A stretch of 33,985 nt of DNA from an uncultured Clostridia bacterium (GTDB lineage Bacteria > Bacillota > Clostridia > UBA1381): NCBI GenBank assembly GCA_947626045.1, contig CANQQS010000011.1:1-33985 (forward strand), given 5' to 3'. The notes below the pieces were generated by a model. That model was not told the DNA's origin and did not search any database. It saw only the letters and a list, made by a program, of their open reading frames with translations. Made by a program: the position numbers and the translations under genes. This document shows positions 27,485 through 33,985 of this stretch, in pieces (position 1 is the stretch's first letter; every line of letters starts with the position of its first letter).

Positions 27485-27513
27485 AGTATACCATTTATAC
27501 CGCGCCGCGTCAA
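27485..27513 (-). promoter_or_regulatory. Promoter of the PLP enzyme/CpXC/RluA operon
   Basis: Minus strand TTGACG-17 nt-TATACT; overlapped by inverted repeat GGTATCTTATT..AATAAGtATACC (27465-27492). Confidence 0.6.
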
Positions 27514-27543
27514 GAAAAAAGAACGCCGCTTTTTGCGGCGTTC
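27513..27543 (-). terminator. Terminator after rhaB
   Basis: gaacgccgc-tttttg-cggcgttc type stem (27521-27529/27535-27543); minus strand reads into ttcttttttcttg. Confidence 0.8.
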
Positions 27544-27556
27544 CTTGCGTAACACA

Positions 27557-29044
27557 TTATATGCTCTTAATAATCTTGAGCCACTTCTCATACGCTGCGT
27601 CCCATGCCTCACTGTCCTGCGGCTCGTAGGTAGCAATGTCGAAGGAGTTTCTTACGACCTTGCGCCCCTCGTTTATGTCCTTAATCGCGCCCATAGCCAT
27701 AGCCTGCACGATTACGTTGCCGATACTCGTCGCTTCAACGGGCCCGGTGCTTACCGTTCTCTTTGTGGCGTTCGCGGTGAACTGGCAAATCATCTTGTCC
27801 TTAATTCCGCCGCCCACGATGTTTACGACATTGTACTTGTTGCCCGTAACGGCTTCCATACCCTCAACCGTCTGGCGGTACTTAAACGCGAGGCTCTGCG
27901 CGATACATCTTACAACATCGCCCTTTGTTTCGGGTACCTTCTGACCGGTCTTTGCGCAGTAATCCTTAATGCGCTGCGGCATGTTGCCCGGCGTCTGGAA
28001 CGCGGGGTAGTCGGGGTCTATGAGGCTCGCAAACGGCTCGGCGGCATTTGCCTGTCTTTCAAGCTCGTCGAAGCTCAAAAGCTCGCCCTCTCTGTCCCAC
28101 TGACGGCGGCTCTCCTGAATGAGCCACAGTCCCATGATATTTTTAAGGAAGCGTATTGTCTTGCTTACGCCGCCCTCGTTTGTGAAGTTGTACTCAAACG
28201 CACCGTCCGACGTGTTGGGTTTGTCAAGCTCCACGCCCATAAGTGACCACGTGCCTGACGAAATGTATATAAAGTCCTTCTGATCCACAACCGGCACAGA
28301 CGCTACAGCGCTGCCCGTATCGTGCGACGCGACCGCCACGACGGGAACCTCCGCGATACCGAGTTCCTCCGCAAGCTCCTTTTTAACCGTTCCGACGATC
28401 TCACCGGGGAATATAACCTCGGTCAGAATATCGGTCGGTATACCCATTTTTTCGAGCATATCGTACGACCACTCATACTTTTCACTGTTATAGAACTGCG
28501 TCGTGGACGCGTTTGTGTACTCCGTCTTTTTAACGCCCGTGAGGAAGAAGTTAAAGAGGTCGGGCATCATAAGCATTGTTTTTGCGTTTTTGAGCGACGT
28601 GCTGCCGGAGAGCTTTTCGGAAAGGAGCTGATAGAGCGTGTTGAACCAGTTAAACGCTATACCCGTTTCCTTAAAGATTTTCTCCTTCGGAACGAGCTTA
28701 AACGCCTCGTCGTACATACCCTCGGTGCGCGTGTCGCGGTAATGGTAGGGATTGCCCAAAAGCTTGTCATGCTCGTCCAAAAGACCGTAGTCGACCGCCC
28801 AAGTGTCGATACCGATACAGTCTATATCGCGGTCGCCGGAGTTCGCACACTTTAATATGCCCTGCTTGATCTCAAAAAACAGTCTCAAAACGTCCCAGTG
28901 CAAATCGCCGTTGATATTTACCGGGTCGTTTGAGAAACGGTGCTTTTCCTCCAGTGTGATTTTCTCACCGTCAAACTTCGCCAGCATGGCTCTTCCCGAG
29001 GATGCGCCGAAGTCAAACGCCAGAAATTTGTATGTCTTGCCCAT
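27557..29044 (-). CDS. rhaB: Rhamnulokinase (FGGY family)
   Basis: FLAFDFGASSGRAMLAKFDG, IGIDTWAVDYGLLDE, PYHYRDTRTEGM, ISSGTWSLMGVE, NIVGGGIKDKMICQFTANAT. Confidence 0.93.
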   Translation of the reverse strand: MGKTYKFLAFDFGASSGRAMLAKFDGEKITLEEKHRFSNDPVNINGDLHWDVLRLFFEIKQGILKCANSGDRDIDCIGIDTWAVDYGLLDEHDKLLGNPYHYRDTRTEGMYDEAFKLVPKEKIFKETGIAFNWFNTLYQLLSEKLSGSTSLKNAKTMLMMPDLFNFFLTGVKKTEYTNASTTQFYNSEKYEWSYDMLEKMGIPTDILTEVIFPGEIVGTVKKELAEELGIAEVPVVAVASHDTGSAVASVPVVDQKDFIYISSGTWSLMGVELDKPNTSDGAFEYNFTNEGGVSKTIRFLKNIMGLWLIQESRRQWDREGELLSFDELERQANAAEPFASLIDPDYPAFQTPGNMPQRIKDYCAKTGQKVPETKGDVVRCIAQSLAFKYRQTVEGMEAVTGNKYNVVNIVGGGIKDKMICQFTANATKRTVSTGPVEATSIGNVIVQAMAMGAIKDINEGRKVVRNSFDIATYEPQDSEAWDAAYEKWLKIIKSI

Positions 29045-29084
29045 AATACACTCCTCTTTTCTTTTAAATATGTTCAATAAATTA

Positions 29085-29113
29085 ATTGTATCATAGCATG
29101 GTAAAATTGTCAA
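29085..29113 (-). promoter_or_regulatory. rhaB promoter
   Basis: Minus strand TTGACA-17 nt-TACAAT. Confidence 0.75.
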
Positions 29114-29156
29114 TATTATACAATAAGAAATATACATCAATTAAATTTTAAACATC

Positions 29157-29185
29157 TTGATTTTTTAAAAATTATATGGTAAAAT
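29157..29185 (+). promoter_or_regulatory. Promoter of the 98-aa ORF, divergent from rhaB
   Basis: TTGATT-17 nt-TAAAAT. Confidence 0.65.
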
Positions 29186-29223
29186 ATATCTAATATTGAA
29201 CAATAAGGAAAGGAGGAGCATGA

Positions 29224-29520
29224 ATGGCTGCGGCAAAAAAGAAAAAGCTGTTGATGTACAAAGGGAAGCCGCTTATAAGATGCGGCGACAGAATATATTA
29301 CGGAAACCTTGAGGATAAGTGTATTCTCGCGCTCGATATTGTGGAAAGTAAAGACCGCAATGGCGCGAAGGAAACTACAAAGGTAAAGGTTCAGGTCATG
29401 GACAACACAGGCGAGTTCGGAAAGGGTCAGATATACAGAAAAGGCGAGAGAGAAAATTTATATATGGCGCTTGACATAGGCGAGTGGTGGCTTAAGGACG
29501 CGCTTAATATGATAGGCTGA
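29224..29520 (+). CDS. Small conserved-looking hypothetical protein (98 aa)
   Basis: Promoter, aggagg RBS, terminator after stop; basic N-terminus MAAAKKKKLLMYKGKPLIRCGDRIYYGNLEDKCIL. Confidence 0.8.
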   Translation: MAAAKKKKLLMYKGKPLIRCGDRIYYGNLEDKCILALDIVESKDRNGAKETTKVKVQVMDNTGEFGKGQIYRKGERENLYMALDIGEWWLKDALNMIG

Positions 29521-29534
29521 TTAAATCCGACAGT

Positions 29535-29566
29535 AATACCCGATGCGCACGCGTCGGGTATTTGTT
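29535..29566 (+). terminator. Terminator after 98-aa ORF
   Basis: aatacccga ... tcgggtatt followed by tgttat. Confidence 0.65.
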
Positions 29567-29664
29567 ATAATAAGCGCGGCGGAAAAAAATTCGACCAAAA
29601 CGGCAATGACTGTGCTATCATACATTTCAAATCAAAAATATATTTATGAAGGAGCGGATGCGTT

Positions 29665-30147
29665 ATGTTTTTATCGAAAATCTCAGACTTTTTTAAAAAT
29701 CGCCAAGCGGGCGAATTGCCGCGGCAGACAGATGACGCCGGTAAAAAAATCTACTATCCGTTCAGTATATGGTATGTGGAGCGAGGCATACCGGTACTGT
29801 TCATAAACGAAAAAACAGGCGCGTCGAAAACGATAGTTGACGAGCACGGTAAAATACTGAATTTCCCCGGGATAGAGGACAGCGGAAAGGTTCGTCAAAT
29901 CGTTGACGACCCGAATTGTTTAAAGCCGTATACCCGATACGGAGGCAGCTTTGAAAGGCGCGGTGAAGAATATATAATGCTCTGGACGGTTCAGCCGGAC
30001 GGGCGCTACTGGGAGGACGAGGACGGCTTCGGCGGCACGAGCGACGAGGAAGTAATGATGTATGCGCTGATAGACAAAAAAGGCAGATTCAAAACACCGT
30101 TCCGTCTATACAAAGTAGGAAGGACGCGTTACGAAATTTCGGCTTGA
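29665..30147 (+). CDS. Hypothetical protein (160 aa)
   Basis: Open frame with gaagga RBS region; plausible globular composition; no family recognised. Confidence 0.7.
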   Translation: MFLSKISDFFKNRQAGELPRQTDDAGKKIYYPFSIWYVERGIPVLFINEKTGASKTIVDEHGKILNFPGIEDSGKVRQIVDDPNCLKPYTRYGGSFERRGEEYIMLWTVQPDGRYWEDEDGFGGTSDEEVMMYALIDKKGRFKTPFRLYKVGRTRYEISA

Positions 30148-30189
30148 AAAAGCGATATATAAAACATTTAAAGAAAAGAGGCGGAAAAA

Positions 30190-31923
30190 ATGAAAAAAAC
30201 ATTTAAAATATTAACGGCTGCGGCTTTGGCTATCACAGCTTCGTTTACCACTGCCGCGATGGCGGCGGACAACATATCTATATTAATCGACGGCGTTATA
30301 CTGTCTGCGCGCGACGCGAACGGAAACAGGGTATATCCGATCGAGCGCGGCGGCACTACATATCTCCCTGTAAGAGCCATCGGAACGGCGTTCGGACGCA
30401 GCGTTGATTGGGACGGAAACACGAGAACTGTGTACATCGGCGGTGGCAACCGCGCGACGGTGTCTCCGTCGGACGAAATACAAATATATATTGACGGAAA
30501 CAAAATAGACCCACGCGACGCGAACGGCGCGAGCGTTCCGCCGTTTATTGAGGACGGCACCACCTATATGCCTGTACGGGCAATCGCGCAGGCGTTCGGC
30601 AAAAGCGTCTCGTGGAACGGAGAGGATCAGCAGGTAGTCTTAGTATCGCCGGGATATGAGTATCCATGGGCGAAAGCGCAGGGTGACGACAAATTCACGC
30701 TTATTTTTACGGGCGGCTGGGACAAGGTACACCCGGCACACAAGGAATGGCTCGAATATCAGTTTAAGCACGTCTTTCCGAAGCTTATGGCAAGATGGGG
30801 AACGACCGGACGCGAAGCCAAAACCGTCGCGGTAAAATTGTCGGATAACCTGACAAAAGCCTCGCGCATTGCCGAAACGCTCGGACCGCAGATAAGTGTA
30901 TCGCCGACATGGGTAATAGACAAAACCCCGTCGGACTATCAGTATTTTTCCCACGAGCTTGTGCATGTCGTTCAGAACAGCCCGAATTTTAAGTCGCATT
31001 GGTGGAAGGAAAATATGGCGGAATACGGCTGCTTCCGGTATTTCCACTCCGTTATTGACGGGGAGGAGATAGTATACGATAAAAACGACCCCGAAGTGCG
31101 CGACTGGAACTGGGAGCCGTACGGCAAATGCGAATGGTTTTTCGCGTACATGGACTCAAAATATCCGACGCGGAAAACGGCGAACGGCATAGAGCCGGGA
31201 CTTATCGACTCAATCAATCTCGGCATTAAAAACGGCGTTATAACGGACGACGGAATCAAAGACCTTGACGGAAACCTTATCCATGACAACGACGCGTTTA
31301 ACGCGGTGGTAAAGTCTGTAACGGGTTTTGACAATATGGAGCTTTTAAGACAGCAGTACGTTCGCGACCTTGACTCCGGCGCGTGGAGCTTTAACGGCTT
31401 TGACGGCTACGAGGATAATTTCCCCACGGACGGAGTGAAGGCGGATGTTACGATCGTCAACGCGTACAGCGGCGATTGTCTGCCGCTTAAGCCGGGTAAT
31501 TATCAAAACTCGCTTTTCGAGGATTTTGATATGAGCAATGAATTGGCTGTACAGTACATGGGCGAAAGGACCGTATCGGCATACAAGCTGGTGGACGGAG
31601 ACACTGAAAGCCCGTCTCTTTGGAATGAAAATTCATCGCTTGAGATGGACTTGGGCGCGAAAAAGACGTTCAGCTCCTATGCACTTATAAACGGTGACAC
31701 TAACGATGTTGATGACTCGTGGCGCGGAATGGCTGCCCGCGAATGGAAGCTGTATGTGTCGGACGACGGTCAAAACTGGACTGAGGCGGATCACAGAACA
31801 GACGTAATACGCGGCGCTTCAACGTACGATATAGGAAATACATCGGCGCGGTACGTAAAGCTTGAGGTGCTTAAAACTGAACAGGAAACGGCGGCGCTGT
31901 ATGAGCTTATGCTTATTAAGTAA
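30190..31923 (+). CDS. Secreted protein: two copper-amine-oxidase N-terminal-like repeats, BSP-like HExxH peptidase domain, C-terminal F5/8C (discoidin)-like domain
   Basis: Signal peptide MKKTFKILTAAALAITASFTTAAMAA; repeats ISILIDG..YPIERGGTTYLPVRAIGTAFGRSVDWDGNTRTVYI and IQIYIDG..PPFIEDGTTYMPVRAIAQAFGKSVSWNGEDQQVVL; FSHELVHVVQN (HExxH); SSLEMDLGAKKTFSSYALINGD...REWKLYVSDDGQNWTEAD...TSARYVKLEVLKTEQ. Confidence 0.82.
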   Translation: MKKTFKILTAAALAITASFTTAAMAADNISILIDGVILSARDANGNRVYPIERGGTTYLPVRAIGTAFGRSVDWDGNTRTVYIGGGNRATVSPSDEIQIYIDGNKIDPRDANGASVPPFIEDGTTYMPVRAIAQAFGKSVSWNGEDQQVVLVSPGYEYPWAKAQGDDKFTLIFTGGWDKVHPAHKEWLEYQFKHVFPKLMARWGTTGREAKTVAVKLSDNLTKASRIAETLGPQISVSPTWVIDKTPSDYQYFSHELVHVVQNSPNFKSHWWKENMAEYGCFRYFHSVIDGEEIVYDKNDPEVRDWNWEPYGKCEWFFAYMDSKYPTRKTANGIEPGLIDSINLGIKNGVITDDGIKDLDGNLIHDNDAFNAVVKSVTGFDNMELLRQQYVRDLDSGAWSFNGFDGYEDNFPTDGVKADVTIVNAYSGDCLPLKPGNYQNSLFEDFDMSNELAVQYMGERTVSAYKLVDGDTESPSLWNENSSLEMDLGAKKTFSSYALINGDTNDVDDSWRGMAAREWKLYVSDDGQNWTEADHRTDVIRGASTYDIGNTSARYVKLEVLKTEQETAALYELMLIK

Positions 31924-31991
31924 TGCAAAATGCTCATGAAGTTATAATGAGGAGAACAAAACAACGATTAAGGACATCAAGAATAATTTGC

Positions 31992-32168
31992 TCAAATTAA
32001 GAGCCGATTTACCGACATGAATACCGTTTTTGTGCTTCTTTTACCTATGAACTTATATTTTAAGGGTTTATCACCCATAGAGGCATACAGCAGTCTTTTC
32101 AGTTTGTCGATATTTTCCGCAATGAAATTCAGTGCTTCATTTGTATTTGTATTTTGTTTTGTACTCAT
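31992..32168 (-). CDS. Small hypothetical ORF (58 aa), phage/mobile-element-like
   Basis: MSTKQNTNTNEALNFIAENIDKLKRLLYASMGDKPLKYKFIGKRSTKTVFMSVNRLLI, ATG 32168 with ggagtaacc upstream. Confidence 0.5.
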   Translation of the reverse strand: MSTKQNTNTNEALNFIAENIDKLKRLLYASMGDKPLKYKFIGKRSTKTVFMSVNRLLI

Positions 32169-32240
32169 TGTGGTTACTCCTTTTCTTGAAATTAAAAAAG
32201 GCATATGGACAGTTAATTGTCTATATGCCATATTTTTTGA

Positions 32241-32414
32241 TTATTTTGCCTTTTTAGCTGCATTTCTTGCATTTTCAGCTATTCGATATCCGTCTCTTGC
32301 AAGTTTGTACCGAAACCCCTCATCGGGATTGTTTTTTGCTTTTGCCCATTCCTTATCTGCTTTTTTCTTCCATGTTTCAGCTACTTTTAAATATGTTTCT
32401 TTTGATTTAGCCAT
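32241..32414 (-). CDS. Small basic hypothetical protein (57 aa), below the ORF-track cutoff
   Basis: Own translation: MAKSKETYLKVAETWKKKADKEWAKAKNNPDEGFRYKLARDGYRIAENARNAAKKAK*; strong RBS taggaggac upstream. Confidence 0.6.
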   Translation of the reverse strand: MAKSKETYLKVAETWKKKADKEWAKAKNNPDEGFRYKLARDGYRIAENARNAAKKAK

Positions 32415-32426
32415 TTGAATGTCCTC

Positions 32427-32603
32427 CTACTTATTTGTTACCTCGGTATTATCCTTGTCACCCGACGCAACAACGGAAACGACCTCGACATTGCGGTATG
32501 TCTCTAAGGACAGCTTGTCCAAAGCCTTTCTGACTTCCGTCTGGACGATGCTGACGATATATGAATTAAACGCGTCAAGTATCTTTTCATCTATCTGCTG
32601 CAC
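32427..32603 (-). CDS. Small hypothetical protein (58 aa), GTG start, phage-like
   Basis: Own translation: (V/M)QQIDEKILDAFNSYIVSIVQTEVRKALDKLSLETYRNVEVVSVVASGDKDNTEVTNK*; TAGTG overlap with the upstream ORF, gaggtg RBS. Confidence 0.55.
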   Translation of the reverse strand: MQQIDEKILDAFNSYIVSIVQTEVRKALDKLSLETYRNVEVVSVVASGDKDNTEVTNK

Positions 32604-32914
32604 TAAAAAATCACCTCATTTATGTTTTCTAAAGTAAGGGACAAACCGCTTGTAGGGGTAAAGCCAACATTCACATCGCCAAACTGCTCGGCTGCACCGA
32701 AGATGGTGGATATTGTTCCCTCTAAATCAGCGGCTTCCTGTTCCCAACTCTCAAGAGCATCCCTTTGTTTCTCGATTTCCTCATCTGTCCACTCAATAAC
32801 AGGTCTATCAAAGTGGTTGATGTTACCCGAAGCAATATCGGTGATTATAGTGGCGTCTTTGGATTGTGGGTACGTTGTCAAGATCCTGAAGAATCTGCCC
32901 AACTCGCCCGTCAA
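32603..32914 (-). CDS. Possible phage structural-type protein fragment, 5' end uncertain
   Basis: ..ITDIASGNINHFDRPVIEWTDEEIEKQRDALESWEQEAADLEGTISTIFGAAEQFGDVNVGFTPTSGLSLTLENINEVIF*; TTG start after an in-frame stop suggests 5' truncation. Confidence 0.45.
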   Translation of the reverse strand: MTGELGRFFRILTTYPQSKDATIITDIASGNINHFDRPVIEWTDEEIEKQRDALESWEQEAADLEGTISTIFGAAEQFGDVNVGFTPTSGLSLTLENINEVIF

Positions 32915-32979
32915 ATTGCTAATTTACCAGAACGAACGGATAACATACCCGTATCCGAGAATAAATAGGAGAAACGATC

Positions 32980-33270
32980 ATGTTACAAGATAAAAAAGAT
33001 GAGATAGATAGATTAGCAGAGAAGATAAAAAGTGAAGAACTCCCTATGTGGGAATCTTTTCAACGCATGTTGAATGAACTCCGTTGGCAAGTCGAATTTA
33101 GAGACTGTCGCCATTTAAGCGAAGGAATGCGGATAATTGTAAATAGAGACATAGATAAAATAGCGTTCTTTCTTGAAGGGTGGATATATGGATTAAAAAT
33201 GTGTGACAAAATTACATCTAATGAATTTCAGAAATGTTGCGAAAATCTGATGAGCGCAAGAAATAAATAA
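32980..33270 (+). CDS. Hypothetical protein (96 aa)
   Basis: ATG preceded by aggagaaacgatc; MLQDKKDEIDRLAEKIKSEELPMWESFQRMLNELRWQVEFRDCRHLSEGMRIIVNRDIDKIAFFLEGWIYGLKMCDKI. Confidence 0.65.
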   Translation: MLQDKKDEIDRLAEKIKSEELPMWESFQRMLNELRWQVEFRDCRHLSEGMRIIVNRDIDKIAFFLEGWIYGLKMCDKITSNEFQKCCENLMSARNK

Positions 33271-33315
33271 AAGAACTATTTGTTACACATTTACAACTGA
33301 ATATAGACTTTGCAC

Positions 33316-33344
33316 TTGCATATTAGACGTGTCTGTGGTATAAT
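33316..33344 (+). promoter_or_regulatory. Promoter of toxin-antitoxin-like locus
   Basis: TTGCAT-17 nt-TATAAT. Confidence 0.7.
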
Positions 33345-33377
33345 ATATACATAAAAAACAACGAGGAGCGTGATAAT

Positions 33378-33596
33378 ATGTCTAACAGAGAAAGGGCAAT
33401 AGATATAATCAACGCATTGCCGGAATACAAGATGCCATATATCGTAATGCTGCTACAAGGAATGCAATTTGATGACGACATTGAGGATGATATATTCTGC
33501 GAGTCGCTGTATCAGAGATATTTGGATGACCCTGATCCGTCAAAGGATGAAGAGTATTCGCTTGACGAATGCAAAAAGGAATGGGGTATTGCCTGA
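33378..33596 (+). CDS. Antitoxin-like protein (72 aa)
   Basis: MSNRERAIDIINALPEYKMPYIVMLLQGMQFDDDIEDD...SLDECKKEWGIA resembles Firmicute antitoxins paired with RelE/ParE-type toxins; gaggag RBS; TGATG overlap with the downstream ORF. Confidence 0.62.
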   Translation: MSNRERAIDIINALPEYKMPYIVMLLQGMQFDDDIEDDIFCESLYQRYLDDPDPSKDEEYSLDECKKEWGIA

Positions 33597-33751
33597 TGTA
33601 TCATATCGTTTTAAAGAAGCGGGCTAAGAATTATAACAATGTATGGAAACGCAGAGCGCATCACCCTGCAAATAAGCATAAACTCATGCAATTTTCAAGA
33701 TTATTGTTAGGGTCAAAACGCAAGGAGATGCATGGAAACTTACCTAAATGA
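33596..33751 (+). pseudogene. Truncated RelE/ParE-like toxin remnant (51 aa)
   Basis: Starts MYHIVLKKRAKNY like RelE-superfamily toxins, then loses the expected fold (NNVWKRRAHHPANKHKLMQFSRLLLG..); translationally coupled to the antitoxin-like ORF. Confidence 0.45.
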
Positions 33752-33782
33752 AAGCCCGTTAGGGTCAAAATTAGGGTCAAAA
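33706..33782 (+). repeat. Three copies of (g)ttagggtcaaaa
   Basis: gttagggtcaaaa at 33706-33718 and 33758-33770; ttagggtcaaaa at 33771-33782. Confidence 0.8.
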
Positions 33783-33881
33783 AAATAAATCAGTCGATCT
33801 TCATCAATATTTCTGTATTTTAAGATGTGTTTATATGAGTTTGCTATACAATGGTGCATTGATATAACCATATCTATGAAC

Positions 33882-33922
33882 GTAAAAAAAATAGGGCAGG
33901 GGACACTAAAATCCCTTGCCCT
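33882..33922 (-). terminator. Terminator for a minus-strand gene entering from the right
   Basis: agggcaggg ... cccttgccct imperfect stem; minus strand continues into attttttttacg. Confidence 0.65.
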
Positions 33923-33928
33923 GTTCTA

Positions 33929-33985
33929 TTACATACCTATTCGAGAAAACACAAATCCAAGCACAGCGCCTATAGCCGCAGTGAT
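33929..33985 (-). CDS. C-terminal end of a membrane protein (possibly holin/XhlA-like), partial
   Basis: Own translation: ..ITAAIGAVLGFVFSRIGM** - hydrophobic tail, followed by a terminator. Confidence 0.4.
   Translation of the reverse strand: MTAAIGAVLGFVFSRIGM

Noticed and set aside
27533-28246. 237-aa plus-strand ORF antisense to rhaB
   Set aside because: Antisense to conserved FGGY-kinase coding sequence and begins within the rhaB terminator.
31924-33985. CRISPR array or IS element in the accessory tail
   Set aside because: No regularly spaced repeats with unique spacers and no complete transposase or terminal inverted repeats were visible; only three short ttagggtcaaaa copies.

Overview
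The window looks like a Clostridia-type (Firmicutes) chromosome. Most of it is core genes, with a short, lower-GC, mobile-element-like tail from about 31.95 kb to the end. Left to right it contains: a CarD-family regulator (partial), ispD-ispF, a HAD-GtrA fusion, a secreted S8 protease (-), aroA (-), and a yabM/nifJ/mazG(yabN)/hup/rqcP(yabO)/yabP/yabQ/divIC/S1 (yabR-like) cluster. These are followed by a large membrane protein with an appended DUF6273-like domain, pncB, a Sua5/TsaC protein, a Sfp-type PPTase, and an SLH-anchored secreted protein behind a perfect sigma-A consensus promoter. Next are an orphan small-RNA candidate, nfnB-nfnA (-), an RluA / CpXC / methionine-gamma-lyase-family operon (-), rhaB (-), two small uncharacterised ORFs, and a secreted protein combining CuAO-N repeats, a BSP-like HExxH peptidase and an F5/8C-like domain. 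The tail holds tiny phage-like ORFs, a toxin-antitoxin locus with a truncated toxin, integrase-tail-like residues and apparent recombination junctions. The best candidates for something undescribed are the roughly 76-nt structured RNA at 22147-22222, the membrane-DUF6273 fusion, the multi-domain secreted protein at 30190, and the scrambled TA/phage remnant. I found no CRISPR array, rRNA or tRNA. All family names come from motif recognition by eye; no database search was run.
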